Origin: Saprospiraceae bacterium
Lineage (GTDB): Bacteria; Bacteroidota; Bacteroidia; Chitinophagales; Saprospiraceae
Assembly (NCBI GenBank): GCA_022448945.1
Contig: JAKVCV010000003.1
Coordinates: 64,346-126,826, forward strand
DNA length: 62,481 nucleotides
Direction of reading: 5' to 3'
Shown here: piece after piece, positions 27,488 to 37,428 of the stretch
Position numbering within the stretch: position 1 is the first letter of the stretch
Layout: each line of letters begins with the position of its first letter
Notes under the pieces: generated by a model
Told to the model about the DNA's origin: nothing
The model's input: only the letters and a program-made list of their open reading frames with translations
The model's database searches: none
Program-made: the position numbers and the translations under genes

Positions 27488-28123
27488 ATGAGGATATCTG
27501 TATTATTAATATTCTTCTTTTTTTACACCACTCTAGGACTTAGAGCACAAAAAAACGAAAAAGAAAGGCGTTTCACAGCAGCTGTTGTAATGGGAATTAA
27601 TATTTCTCAGATTGATGGCGATGAAGATGGAACATATAGTAAAGTTGGATTTAATGGAGGAGCAAGAGGCGGCGTCAGATTTGGAAAAAACATGGAGTTA
27701 TGTACCGAAATTTTATTTTCTCAAAAAGGAAGCTATATTAAAAACATAGACAAATTATACCATTTGGACTATATTGAAGTTCCACTCATTTTTTATTACA
27801 AAGACTGGGAGGCAATGAATCGAAAACAAGAAAAATACATGAGGGTAATGATTGGAGGTGGATTCTCTTATAGTCGGCTACTTAATTCCACTATTAATCA
27901 ATATGGCGAAGATATCAGAGTTTATCAGCCTAGTTTTGTTGATCCCTTCCTAAAAAATGACTTAATGTTTTTACTTGATTTCAATTTTTTATTCTTTAAA
28001 AACATTGGCCTTAACCTGCGCTGGTCTAGATCGCTTCTTACAATAGTAGAGAAACCTTTAAGACAAAACATAAGCTATGCAATAAACCGATCTATTATTG
28101 TCAGAGTCCTAGCTCAATTTTAA
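27488..28123 (+). CDS. PorT-like outer-membrane beta-barrel protein
   Basis: 211 residues. A signal peptide (about 1-20, ending LRAQ) precedes an eight-stranded barrel pattern: AAVVMGINISQIDGD near the start, GGARGGVRFG, EILFSQKGSYI, YIEVPLIFYYK and a C-terminal strand INRSIIVRVLAQF ending in Phe. This matches the OMP_b-brl_2 / PorT-like group common in Bacteroidota, most of which have no assigned function. PorT itself is a T9SS component, but identity with PorT is not claimed. It is convergent with the next gene, two bases apart, without a terminator. Confidence 0.8.
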   Translation: MRISVLLIFFFFYTTLGLRAQKNEKERRFTAAVVMGINISQIDGDEDGTYSKVGFNGGARGGVRFGKNMELCTEILFSQKGSYIKNIDKLYHLDYIEVPLIFYYKDWEAMNRKQEKYMRVMIGGGFSYSRLLNSTINQYGEDIRVYQPSFVDPFLKNDLMFLLDFNFLFFKNIGLNLRWSRSLLTIVEKPLRQNISYAINRSIIVRVLAQF

Positions 28124-28125
28124 AA

Positions 28126-28803
28126 TTAAGTTGATTTTTTTGAAAAGTCTGATTTTCTATCAGCTCTAGCTTGTGAAAGTATTTTTCTGGTTGGAGCTAC
28201 GACATATTTATAATGGACAAAAATTGAAGCTGATAGTCCAATAACTGCCAAAGAAAACAAAGCATAGGACACATGAAAGAGCTGAGGTGCGAAAAATTCC
28301 TGAAAAAAAGAAAATAGAATAATAGATATAGCAGCAAAGAGTGAAGCTGTTGCACTGGTTATTAAAACAGGTTTCACCCACGAAGGGCGAACTTCGCGAT
28401 AACATTGTGCTAATAAATTTGAACAATGAATATTATTATCAGTAATTCGAACTAATTGTTTAGCGAGATCTTTAGCTACATCATATTCACCCAATTTCAT
28501 ATGGGCATAGGTTTTTTTATAAAGTGTGGTTACATATACATCATCACCATCTATATATCGAATGTTATTAATAATTGACTGCTCTAAAATATAGTTAGCA
28601 ATTTTTATATGGCTTTCGTACTCATATGTTTCAAACAAAGCATTTGCATAATAATACGACATTATAAGTCCTTGATCAAAAGGTAGATGATCAATATCAG
28701 TATTATACTGCTCGTAAAATCGAATTAAATAATAATAGTCAGAATAAGGGATGCATCGAAAATCCCTGAAAATTCTTGACTCCTGAGAATATTGAATGCT
28801 CAT
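28126..28803 (-). CDS. TPR-like protein with two C-terminal membrane helices
   Basis: 225 residues, not recognised as a named family. Residues about 40-145 are helical, with TPR-like spacing (YYYANALFETYEYESHIKIANYIL, LYKKTYAHMKLGEYDVAKDLAKQLVRI). Two hydrophobic helices follow (about 148-168 and 175-197), then a Lys/Arg-rich tail (RKILSQARADRKSD). It is probably anchored in the inner membrane with both ends in the cytosol. There are many Tyr residues in the first 60. Its 3' end is convergent with the barrel gene two bases away. Confidence 0.65.
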   Translation of the reverse strand: MSIQYSQESRIFRDFRCIPYSDYYYLIRFYEQYNTDIDHLPFDQGLIMSYYYANALFETYEYESHIKIANYILEQSIINNIRYIDGDDVYVTTLYKKTYAHMKLGEYDVAKDLAKQLVRITDNNIHCSNLLAQCYREVRPSWVKPVLITSATASLFAAISIILFSFFQEFFAPQLFHVSYALFSLAVIGLSASIFVHYKYVVAPTRKILSQARADRKSDFSKKST

Positions 28804-29174
28804 TTCAAAGAAAAAAATTATATTTTTGTCACAAAATAATACAGCTATTTTTTGCCGTAGAAAAACTATAAAACTACAATCATAAATTCTAGGTCAAACC
28901 TAATATCTAAAACGAAAATACAGCTCCTTTGGTTGGTTGAATTTAATCGAAATAAAAAATATTGTTAAATAAATCAAAACTATTCTAAAGCTTCTTTATT
29001 GGCTTTTCTTAATAATTTAACCTCTTCATAAGAGATTAAAATAAAAATTATACTATTAAAAAACCTTAATTATAACTTTGATAAAGATAAAAAATAGAAT
29101 CAAAAGAAAAATTTAATTATTTTGCGTTTCAAAAAAAATTCGAACTCAAATAATAAACCAATAATTTATTTTTC
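28804..29174. other. Divergent intergenic region before the S9 peptidase
   Basis: 371 AT-rich bases between divergent genes. TAACTTTG at 29073-29080 matches the -7 consensus for the plus-strand peptidase (leader about 90 bases). No hairpin or RNA gene is evident. Confidence 0.4.
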
Positions 29175-31010
29175 ATGACTACTCAAATCCCACTAGAAGA
29201 CTTTTTCCGAAACCCTGAAAAAACTGCTTACTCTTTGTCTCCTGATGGCAAACATCTTGCTTTTCTAGCCCCATATAAAGACAGAAAAAATATTTTTATA
29301 CAAAGAGTGGGCGAAACAATTGCGAAACAAATTACAAAAGTAACAGACCGCGATCTATCTGGATTCTTTTGGATCAATAATGATCGTTTAATTTATGTCA
29401 GAGATTTTGACGGTGATGAAAATTTTCATTTATTCTCTGTTACTAAAGACGGGGAAGACGAAAAGGATTTAACTCCTTATGAAAATGTCAAAGTAGACAT
29501 TATTGATGATTTGGAAAATGATGATGAACACATGATCATTGGAATGAACAAACGTATTCCGCAAATATTTGACCCGTATAGAATAAATATCAATACTGGT
29601 GCATTAGATCAAATAGCTGAAAACCCAGGCAATATTTCCGGCTGGATGACTGACCACAATGGCAAACTACGTATTGCTATCGCTACTGATGGTGTAAACA
29701 ATTCTCTATTATATCGAAAAACTGAAAAAGAAGACTTTCGTCCAATCATTACTACAAACTTTAAAGAATCTGTTGCGCCAATGTATTTTGATTTTGACAA
29801 TCAGGATACCATTTATGCCTTGTCTAACTTAAATCGTGACAAGACAGCAATTGTTAAAATGGACATTTCAACTGGGGAAGAATTGGAACTCATTTTTGAA
29901 CATCCAGAAGTCGATGTTGATTACATGTCTTACTCTCGCTTAAGAAAAGTGCCTACTAAAATTTCATTTGTAACCTGGAAGCGTCAAAACAAGTTTCTTG
30001 ATAATAAAGTAAAAAACTTATATGAAAGACTAGAAGCAAGCTTAGGTAATTATGAGATAGTTATTACTAATACAAACAAAGCCGAAGATATGTTTGTGGT
30101 AAGGACTTATAGTGATCGGTCATTAGGAGCATATTACTTATATGATTTAAACAAAGACAAATTAGAAAAAATTGTAGATATAAGTTCATGGTTGAAAGAA
30201 GATGAACTAGCAGAAATGAAGCCAATAGAATACCAATCCAGAGATGGACTAAAGATCAACGGATACCTAACATTACCGAAGAATACAGAACACAAAAACT
30301 TGCCAGTAGTTGTCAACCCACATGGTGGTCCATGGTACAGAGATGTATGGACTTTCAACCCTGAAGTTCAATTTTTAGCAAATCGTGGTTTTGCAGTTTT
30401 ACAAATGAATTTTCGGGGTAGTACAGGATATGGTAGAGCTTTCTGGGAAGCATCATTTAAACAATGGGGTCTGGCAATGCAGGATGATGTAACAGATGGC
30501 GTAAATTGGCTCGTTGACAATGGAATTGCAGACCCATCCAAAATTGCTATTTATGGTGGAAGCTATGGAGGCTACTGTACTTTAGCTGGAATTGCTTTCA
30601 CACCTGATTTATATACCTGTGCCATTGATTATGTAGGCGTTTCAAACTTGTTTACATTCCTAGAAACTATCCCACCGTATTGGGAAATATATCTAAAAAT
30701 GTTACACGAAATGGTAGGAGATCCCTCCAATCCGGATGACAAAGTACGGATGAAAGCAACTTCCCCTGTTTTTCATGTCGACAAAATAAAAGCACCTCTG
30801 CTCATAGCGCAAGGTGCAAAAGACCCCAGGGTAAATCAAGACGAATCAGACCAGGTAGTAGCTGCCCTAAAAGAAAAAGGCGTAGAAGTTGAATATATAC
30901 TTAAAGAAAATGAAGGACACGGTTTTGCAAATCAGGAAAATCGTTTTGAATTTTACCATAGTATGGAAGCTTTTTTGAAAAAACATTTACACAATAAATC
31001 TACTAACTAG
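29175..31010 (+). CDS. S9 family prolyl-oligopeptidase-like serine peptidase, cytosolic
   Basis: 611 residues without a signal peptide. Residues about 15-350 form a propeller (SPDGKHLAFL, FFWINNDRLIYVRDFDGDENFHLF). The alpha/beta hydrolase domain (about 365-611) has nucleophile Ser463 in GGSYGGY, acid Asp550 in GAKDPRV and His582 in NEGHGF. It fits acyl-aminoacyl-peptidase / DPP-type S9 enzymes, which trim short peptides entering the propeller pore. Lack of export implies turnover of intracellular oligopeptides or acetylated peptides. It is followed 155 bp later by lysS, which has its own promoter element. Confidence 0.92.
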   Translation: MTTQIPLEDFFRNPEKTAYSLSPDGKHLAFLAPYKDRKNIFIQRVGETIAKQITKVTDRDLSGFFWINNDRLIYVRDFDGDENFHLFSVTKDGEDEKDLTPYENVKVDIIDDLENDDEHMIIGMNKRIPQIFDPYRININTGALDQIAENPGNISGWMTDHNGKLRIAIATDGVNNSLLYRKTEKEDFRPIITTNFKESVAPMYFDFDNQDTIYALSNLNRDKTAIVKMDISTGEELELIFEHPEVDVDYMSYSRLRKVPTKISFVTWKRQNKFLDNKVKNLYERLEASLGNYEIVITNTNKAEDMFVVRTYSDRSLGAYYLYDLNKDKLEKIVDISSWLKEDELAEMKPIEYQSRDGLKINGYLTLPKNTEHKNLPVVVNPHGGPWYRDVWTFNPEVQFLANRGFAVLQMNFRGSTGYGRAFWEASFKQWGLAMQDDVTDGVNWLVDNGIADPSKIAIYGGSYGGYCTLAGIAFTPDLYTCAIDYVGVSNLFTFLETIPPYWEIYLKMLHEMVGDPSNPDDKVRMKATSPVFHVDKIKAPLLIAQGAKDPRVNQDESDQVVAALKEKGVEVEYILKENEGHGFANQENRFEFYHSMEAFLKKHLHNKSTN

Positions 31011-31089
31011 TTAATTAATCTTTTTCCTTAAGTAATCATTTGTTTCGGGCTTACAACATTGTTTTTTATAATCTCTCAACAAATTGAAC

Positions 31090-31097
31090 TATCTTTG
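31090..31097 (+). promoter_or_regulatory. Putative -7 element for lysS
   Basis: TATCTTTG matches TAnnTTTG 68 bases upstream of the lysS ATG. A TTG at 31059-31061 is 28 bases upstream, longer than the usual 17-23 spacing, so only the -7 is convincing. Confidence 0.5.
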
Positions 31098-31165
31098 CAC
31101 TTTCTTTTGTTAAGAAACCTTAAGAATACATTTTTTATTTTTTTAATAATTATAATTATTTTATA

Positions 31166-32773
31166 ATGGCATTTAGTGAATCAGAAATAGCATCAATGCT
31201 CCAGGATCTGGACAAAATAATTGCTTCTAATACATTAGGCGATCGCAAACTAAACGATCAGGAAGTAGCAAGAATAGAAAATCTGAAAGGGCTACTTGAC
31301 CTAAAAATTAATCCATACCCTGCACAAGAATTTCCCGTATCCCACTATGCCGAAGATATAAAACAGAATTTTGATGATGAAAATCCTGATACTTTTAACA
31401 AGGTTTCTCTCTCAGGAAGAATCATGGCTAAAAGAGGGAAGGGTGCAGTATTATTTGCAGAAATTCAGGATTCCTCTGGACGCATTCAGCTTTTTATTAA
31501 AAGAGATGCTCTATGCCCCGATGAAGATAAAACATTTTATAATACGGCTGTAAAAAAATTGCTGGATCTCGGAGATTTTGTCGGTGTAAAAGGATCTATT
31601 TTTAGAACAAAAATGGGTGAAATTTCTGTAAGAGTAGAGGAATTTACATTTTTAAGTAAATCGCTGAGGCCCCTTCCGATTGTAAAAAAAGATGCGGATG
31701 GTAATGTCTTTGACGGATTTACAAATCCAGAACTGCGTTACCGTCAACGCTATGTTGATCTTACTGTTAACCCTGATGTTAAAAAAACATTTCTGATGCG
31801 TTCAAAGTTGACAACAACAATGCGCAAGTTTTTTGACGATAAAGGATGGCTTGAAGTTGAAACACCTATCCTACAACCTATACACGGTGGTGCAGCTGCT
31901 CGACCTTTTGAAACACATCACAATAGTCTAGACATGCCTTTGTATATGCGAATAGCTAACGAATTATATCTCAAAAGACTTATTGTTGGTGGGTTCGAAG
32001 GAGTATATGAAATTGGGAAAATGTTTAGAAATGAAGGCATGGATGCAACTCATAATCCTGAATTTACATCAATGGAGATATATGTAGCATATAAAGACTA
32101 TATCTGGATGATGAAAATGGTAGAAGATCTTCTCGAAGAAATCACAAAAACTTTGCACGATGGTAATACTGTTATTCAAATAGGTGAACATAACGTAAAT
32201 TTTAAAGGTCCTTACAAAAAATTATCTATGTATGATTCTATAAAAGAATATACAGGGATAGACGTATCTAAAATGGATGAGGCCGGCTTACGTGAAGTTT
32301 GTAAAGAGTTACACATTGCAGTAGACAATTCTATGGGTAAAGGAAAGTTGATCGATGAAATATTCAGTGAAAAAGTTGAAGGTCATTTGATCCAACCTAC
32401 TTATATTACTGATTATCCTATTGAAATGACACCGCTTGCTAAAAAACATCGTACTGAGGAAGGCTTAGTAGAACGTTTTGAACTATTCATTATGGGTAAA
32501 GAAATCGCAAATGCCTATTCAGAGCTTAATGACCCTGTTGATCAACGGGGTCGCTTTGTACATCAAATGGAACTAGCAAACCGTGGCGATGATGATGCAA
32601 TGGTTATAGACGAGGATTTTCTTCGTGCTTTGGAATACGGAATGCCACCAACATCGGGATTAGGCATTGGCATAGACCGCCTAGTAATGATGATGACTAA
32701 CAATAGTTCCATTCAAGAGGTATTGTTTTTCCCTCAAATGAAAGCAGAATCTACACACGCAATTGTTGATTAA
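31166..32773 (+). CDS. lysS: Lysyl-tRNA synthetase, class II
   Basis: 535 residues. The N-terminal OB-fold anticodon-binding domain (about 75-175; [22 protein letters not shown]) is followed by a class II catalytic core: motif 1 near [20 protein letters not shown], motif 2 [19 protein letters not shown] and motif 3 [13 protein letters not shown]. It charges tRNA-Lys. It is slightly longer than the E. coli enzyme because of an N-terminal extension of about 45 residues rich in acidic and polar residues. It is a single-copy essential gene on what looks like its own transcript. Confidence 0.97.
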   Translation: MAFSESEIASMLQDLDKIIASNTLGDRKLNDQEVARIENLKGLLDLKINPYPAQEFPVSHYAEDIKQNFDDENPDTFNKVSLSGRIMAKRGKGAVLFAEIQDSSGRIQLFIKRDALCPDEDKTFYNTAVKKLLDLGDFVGVKGSIFRTKMGEISVRVEEFTFLSKSLRPLPIVKKDADGNVFDGFTNPELRYRQRYVDLTVNPDVKKTFLMRSKLTTTMRKFFDDKGWLEVETPILQPIHGGAAARPFETHHNSLDMPLYMRIANELYLKRLIVGGFEGVYEIGKMFRNEGMDATHNPEFTSMEIYVAYKDYIWMMKMVEDLLEEITKTLHDGNTVIQIGEHNVNFKGPYKKLSMYDSIKEYTGIDVSKMDEAGLREVCKELHIAVDNSMGKGKLIDEIFSEKVEGHLIQPTYITDYPIEMTPLAKKHRTEEGLVERFELFIMGKEIANAYSELNDPVDQRGRFVHQMELANRGDDDAMVIDEDFLRALEYGMPPTSGLGIGIDRLVMMMTNNSSIQEVLFFPQMKAESTHAIVD

Positions 32774-32868
32774 AGTAATACTTTTAAATAAAAACATTTT
32801 TTTCCTATATTTAGATATACATATGATTTTAAATAATCAAATCCAATAATCTAAAAACACCTCCCATC

Positions 32869-34260
32869 ATGAAATTATTATCATTATTTTTTTTAGCTTT
32901 TCTTTTAAGCATGACCACTTTTGCCCAATATGAAGGATTTGAAAACTGGTCTACAGATACAATTTTATCACTTAACGATTATAATACCGCAGTATCAGAA
33001 AATCCAAGTAGTGGTGTAGGAGCTACCTCAAGATCAACAGATGCATACTTAGGTACATACTCCATAAGACTTGAACCAGTTGTTGAAACATCTGGAGATA
33101 CTACATTTGGTTTTTTCCTTAGTGGGGATCCAGATAATTTTAAACCCGGTCAACCAGTGACACTTAGTCCCAATGGATCTACCGATAGTATTATTGGGTA
33201 CTATAAATATGATATCCTGCCGAATGACACAGCCGTTTTATTGGCTCAAACCTTTTTAATGGGTGCGCCTACAGGAGGTGGAGCATTCTTTATTACAGGT
33301 AGCCAACCAAATTGGACAAGGTTTGCATATCATATTGGAGCTGCTATAGCGGACTCTCTTTTAATAGCTGCTGCAAATGGAAACCCATTAAATAATTTCA
33401 ATGGCCTTCCAGGTTCCTGGATTCAATTTGACAACATTCAACTTAAGAACACTAGTGGCACACAGGATATTATTAATCACAGCTTCGAAAATTGGTCCTC
33501 TTTTACCTGGGATACCCCCGATGGCTGGAATACTAGTAATGACTTCGCAATTGGACAGCCCATCTTACCATGTCAAAAAACCACAGATAGCTATAGTGGA
33601 AGTTACGGTCTAAAATTAACAACAATAGGTAACAATCTAGGAAATGTCCTCGGTGGTTATGCAACTAACGGAACTATGGGGCAAAATGGAATGCAAGGTG
33701 GTGCTCCTTTCTTTAATTCACCTGTAGGAATTGAATTTTATTATAAATATACGCCCTCAGGAGTTGATACAGGATTTTCATCTTTTCAATTTAGCCAAAA
33801 TGGCATACCTGTCTACCAGCTTGGAAATAGTTTTATCGACACAACTAGTTCATACACTTTATGGAGTGACACTATTCTGTCGGTTATATATCCAGATTCA
33901 TTACTCATAACACTTTGGTCGGGATCAACCCCAGGTAGTGAATTAATAATTGATAACATTGACTTTGCTTTTGCCATTATCGGTGGATTTGAAAATAAAG
34001 TTTCCGTTGAACAATTAGTTGCTTATCCTGTTCCCGCAACTGATAAAATTAAGCTTAGGTTTTCAACCTCAGAAGGCAATAATGTAATTATTAAATTTAT
34101 TGACATCCAAGGCAAAGAACTATTGTCACGTTCTATGGGCTATTTACCTCCTGGCACCTATAGAGAATCCTTTAACACCTCAGATTTTGCTTCAGGAGTC
34201 TATTTTATAGAATTTACTTTGGGTAGTGAAAAGTTCATAGAACGATTTAATATTAAATAA
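32869..34260 (+). CDS. T9SS-exported surface protein with two repeated jelly-roll-like modules
   Basis: 463 residues. A signal peptide ends TFAQ (about 1-19). Two related modules follow, one starting YEGFENWSTD (about 20-200) and one starting NHSFENWSSF (about 200-365). Each has a G-(T/S)-Y-(S/G)-(I/L)-(R/K)-L core strand (GTYSIRLEP, GSYGLKLTT). The last 80 residues form a type A T9SS sorting domain (VAYPVPATDKIKLRFS ... GTYRESFNTSDFASGVYFIEF ... FIERFNIK). It is predicted to be secreted and attached to the cell surface. Similar modules are carbohydrate-binding-like in other Bacteroidota proteins; no ligand is assigned. Confidence 0.85.
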   Translation: MKLLSLFFLAFLLSMTTFAQYEGFENWSTDTILSLNDYNTAVSENPSSGVGATSRSTDAYLGTYSIRLEPVVETSGDTTFGFFLSGDPDNFKPGQPVTLSPNGSTDSIIGYYKYDILPNDTAVLLAQTFLMGAPTGGGAFFITGSQPNWTRFAYHIGAAIADSLLIAAANGNPLNNFNGLPGSWIQFDNIQLKNTSGTQDIINHSFENWSSFTWDTPDGWNTSNDFAIGQPILPCQKTTDSYSGSYGLKLTTIGNNLGNVLGGYATNGTMGQNGMQGGAPFFNSPVGIEFYYKYTPSGVDTGFSSFQFSQNGIPVYQLGNSFIDTTSSYTLWSDTILSVIYPDSLLITLWSGSTPGSELIIDNIDFAFAIIGGFENKVSVEQLVAYPVPATDKIKLRFSTSEGNNVIIKFIDIQGKELLSRSMGYLPPGTYRESFNTSDFASGVYFIEFTLGSEKFIERFNIK

Positions 34261-34276
34261 CCAAATTAATTTTATT

Positions 34277-34312
34277 AAAAAAAGGACCGATATGAATATC
34301 GGTCCTTTTTTT
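34277..34312. terminator. Bidirectional terminator between convergent genes
   Basis: A 16-bp perfect stem (34277-34292 with 34297-34312) has a 4-base loop TGAA. The A run on one side and T run on the other allow termination on either strand, serving the T9SS protein gene and the convergent DUF2461 gene. Confidence 0.9.
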
Positions 34313-34340
34313 AATAAATAATGATAAAGAATTAAACACC

Positions 34341-35018
34341 TTAAGGTTTCAAAAGTGAGACTCCGTTCAAATCAGTTGTCAATACCATTGACATATAATC
34401 AAAAAATTGTCTAAGTTGTTTATAAGTCTCAAAAACCATATCTATAAAGTCCTTTCTGACTACGTCTGCATTTGTAAATGTTCTTTTTACTGTAAACTGT
34501 TTCATTCTTATTAAATCTATATTGGGTAAGTCTTTAGAAAAACCCCTTGGAGCAGTTTTAAGCTTCTCTCCAATAAGATTTCCGAAAATATCCGTAAATG
34601 ATTTGGATTTAATGATATGTTTAATGGCGTTTTGATCAACTTCAAATTCCTTTCGAATACGATACAAGTCTTCTTTATTCGGCTTATAGAAGCCACCTCC
34701 ACAGAAGCTTTTATCTTCATGGTCTATGCAAACTACATATCCACCCCTTCTAGCTTTTCCAAAACGAACAAAACTACCCCAAAAATAATCTTTATAAATA
34801 GTTTTATCTTTTGAAAATCTAATGTCTCTATTAATTCTAGAAATCTTATACCGCTCAATAACATCTACCTCATTAAGCCGATTGTTGAGTTCACGCATAA
34901 AAGCACGGATATTATCTTTGACAATATTATAACGTTCTTTATTACTATGAAACCATGCCTTATTATTATTATATCTTAAATCATAAAAAAAATCAATTGT
35001 ATGTTGACTGATCTGCAT
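34341..35018 (-). CDS. DUF2461 family protein
   Basis: 225 residues from ATG 35018; a TTG nine bases upstream was not chosen. The pattern matches DUF2461 (TIGR02453 type): FFYDLRYNNNKAWFHSNKERYNIVKDNIRAF near the N-terminus, RINRDIRFSKDKTIYKDYFWGSF, and GGGFYKPNKEDLYRIRKEF in the middle. It is soluble and widespread in Bacteroidota; the biochemical role is unknown. Nothing in its surroundings points to a pathway; it sits between two terminators as a single-gene unit. Confidence 0.87.
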   Translation of the reverse strand: MQISQHTIDFFYDLRYNNNKAWFHSNKERYNIVKDNIRAFMRELNNRLNEVDVIERYKISRINRDIRFSKDKTIYKDYFWGSFVRFGKARRGGYVVCIDHEDKSFCGGGFYKPNKEDLYRIRKEFEVDQNAIKHIIKSKSFTDIFGNLIGEKLKTAPRGFSKDLPNIDLIRMKQFTVKRTFTNADVVRKDFIDMVFETYKQLRQFFDYMSMVLTTDLNGVSLLKP

Positions 35019-35040
35019 AAAAAACAATTAGATTAAACTC

Positions 35041-35075
35041 AAAAACGATCAATCTCAAAGAGAATGACCGTTTTT
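35041..35075 (-). terminator. Terminator after the first M43 metalloprotease
   Basis: The arms AAAAACGATCA (35041-35051) and TGACCGTTTTT (35065-35075) pair with one mismatch. Read on the minus strand the stem ends in TTTTT and lies 33 bases after the stop at 35108. Confidence 0.75.
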
Positions 35076-35107
35076 GTTAAATATTATATTTTCAAAAATA
35101 GAATTGA

Positions 35108-37345
35108 TTATTCTTTCAGAACCAATTTATGGCTTATGGTGCCTGACTTTGTTTCCAAATTAACAATATAAAGCCCAGCACTAAGAGATGCGGTATTCAA
35201 TTTATTAATATTTTCACCTTTCATCAATAAGATATTCTGAGATGGCATTACCACCTGACCTATACTATTCAAAATCTTAACCTGAGCATCTCCATTAATA
35301 GAAGAATAGACTTCCAGGATTATATCTTCATTTTTCTTTCCAGGATTAGGAAATAATTTTGAGGAAACAATTTCAGCTTGTGTATGCTCAACGCCAACAG
35401 ACCAGTCTTTTACTTCAAATTCAGCATCAACAGATGCATAAGTACCATCACAATAAGAAGTAGAATTCAATGGATATACATTCCATTTATAAGTCTTGTT
35501 AGGTTCTAGCGTTCTCCAGGAATCCGTGCCATATACGATATAATCATGGCCTTGTCCATTCCCTACTGGAATACCAAGAAAGTTGACTTCATATATATGA
35601 ACACGATACATAGTTGCTCCAGGAACAGGATTCCAACTAAACTGTATAAAAGGATATGGTGCAACTGCACCATCAGTTGGATTATTTACTGTCACTGTAC
35701 TCGTAATAGGAGTGTTTGCAGGCTCTGGATATAAAGTTGCATAAGCTCTAGCAGCATAATCTAATTTTATTGCATTTAATTGGTCCGCTGAAAATGATTG
35801 TATACACCCAATATATGAATAATAACTCATGTAATTATTTGATGCCGTCAAAGTAGTATCCTTTTTAGGTGCATAAGTGTTGATCTCAAAAGATACACCA
35901 GCGATTGTTGAACCTGAATTTATTAGATCTGCAGCCAAAAAAGTATGTGACTCTCCTGGAAACAAAGTATCGGCCAAAGCCAAAGATCTTACACTTGAAG
36001 ATTGAATTGTATTTGTAGCTGTATTACTAAGTATTTCTTCAATCGAAATTAAGCTGCCAGCATTAACATTAGTTGTAGTACTTGTATTGGTAACTCGAAT
36101 ACTATCCATTTCAAATTGATGAGTAGACCCTGTTACAGTAAATTTAGCAGGGGCTGCAATAAAAGTTAAACTGCTTTGTGTAGATGTAATATCAATATCC
36201 AGCACATAATCCCCCATAGTAATAAACCCACTCTTAACGTCTAAAGCTCCTGGAGCTGAAGCATTTATAATATCATCATCTGCATTAGCAGCACAGTAAA
36301 AATCAGTACTATCAGAGTCTCCAATAGTATCTTGCCACATCATTGTAAAAGTCCCTCCATTATCTGTAAAACCTGTTTCTACCACTACCAAAGTTTTCGG
36401 ATATAATTTGTCTTTTGAAGAAGTGTTTCTAATTCTCATTTCTGTGAAGGCTGGATTATCTTCTGTCATCTTAAAACGAGTTGGATTAGGTGCAATAACC
36501 TCGGGACGGAACAAATAACCATAAGGATCATGTGCCGTTGAAGCATAAGTACAACCATTATTATAGGTGTTTCCTGAACCCCCAAAAGCGTAGGATGGAT
36601 CTGTATCACAGAATCCATCGGCAGCAATTTGACAATTTTCTGTTCCTCCAGAACGTGCAATATTTTCTACCTCTGTACCACTAGGCACAAATGTGGGCGT
36701 ACGCCCATTAGTTTGAGACAAAACTGTTCCATATAGCATATCTTCCCAACCAAAAAAAGTATGTGCAAGTGTAAAAAAGTGTCCAAATTCATGGGTTAAA
36801 GCAGCATTATCTGACATGTTCCACTTAGGCATACAAATATAATCATCAGCTACTCCACCTCGGTAAAACCCTCCTGCACCAGTTGTTTGATCAACAATAA
36901 ACACATTAATCACATCAGGAGCCTTATACATTTGCATATAAAATCTTGCTATTTCTGTCTTCCCATCATCATAAAGGAAGCTGTTGTTGATAAAACGGAC
37001 CGGTTCGGCCAAATAAAACTCTATACCCAATGTGTCAAAATTTTCATTTAATGTACAAAGCGCATTGAGTACTACCTGCACAGAAACTCCTCCAGTTCCA
37101 TCAGTTGCATTGACTACATGAAATAATACAGGTGCATATAAAGTCCCGCTATTCCTACTGCTTTCTAAAGCATTCATTAATTCAACTTTGTTACGTCGAT
37201 TCTCAAAAAGCCTGTTTTTTATTAAATAACCATCTTCTAAAGTAACACCACATTTTTGGTGATTATGAATTGGTTGCGCTAAAGTAGGAGCATGTATTAT
37301 TATGAGAAGAAAAAGCGCAATTGCAAATGATAATATTTTGAACAT
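35108..37345 (-). CDS. T9SS-exported M43 (cytophagalysin/pappalysin-like) zinc metalloprotease, copy 1
   Basis: 745 residues. A signal peptide ends TLAQ (about 1-24), followed by a prosegment-like region. The zinc site HEFGHFFTLAH at 185-195 (ligands His185, His189, His195; catalytic Glu186) is extended by the family's TFFGWED. A Met-turn candidate lies in NNYMSYYSY. A long beta-rich middle precedes a fibronectin-like stretch (PYPFIQFSWNPVPGATMYRVHI) and a C-terminal T9SS domain (SSKLFPNPGKKNEDIILEVYS ... GLYIVNLETKSGTISHKLVLKE). It is a secreted protease likely to digest external protein. It is a tandem paralogue of the next gene. Confidence 0.88.
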   Translation of the reverse strand: MFKILSFAIALFLLIIIHAPTLAQPIHNHQKCGVTLEDGYLIKNRLFENRRNKVELMNALESSRNSGTLYAPVLFHVVNATDGTGGVSVQVVLNALCTLNENFDTLGIEFYLAEPVRFINNSFLYDDGKTEIARFYMQMYKAPDVINVFIVDQTTGAGGFYRGGVADDYICMPKWNMSDNAALTHEFGHFFTLAHTFFGWEDMLYGTVLSQTNGRTPTFVPSGTEVENIARSGGTENCQIAADGFCDTDPSYAFGGSGNTYNNGCTYASTAHDPYGYLFRPEVIAPNPTRFKMTEDNPAFTEMRIRNTSSKDKLYPKTLVVVETGFTDNGGTFTMMWQDTIGDSDSTDFYCAANADDDIINASAPGALDVKSGFITMGDYVLDIDITSTQSSLTFIAAPAKFTVTGSTHQFEMDSIRVTNTSTTTNVNAGSLISIEEILSNTATNTIQSSSVRSLALADTLFPGESHTFLAADLINSGSTIAGVSFEINTYAPKKDTTLTASNNYMSYYSYIGCIQSFSADQLNAIKLDYAARAYATLYPEPANTPITSTVTVNNPTDGAVAPYPFIQFSWNPVPGATMYRVHIYEVNFLGIPVGNGQGHDYIVYGTDSWRTLEPNKTYKWNVYPLNSTSYCDGTYASVDAEFEVKDWSVGVEHTQAEIVSSKLFPNPGKKNEDIILEVYSSINGDAQVKILNSIGQVVMPSQNILLMKGENINKLNTASLSAGLYIVNLETKSGTISHKLVLKE

Positions 37346-37428
37346 AATAACTTATTTTTTAATAACTAATTAAACCAACAATAGAATAACCTATACTATA
37401 CACTACATTTCTAGATCTTAATATTTTT

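Noticed and set aside
32773-32800. AAAGTA/TACTTT palindrome after lysS
   Set aside because: It has no usable loop and is too AT-rich and short to be a terminator.
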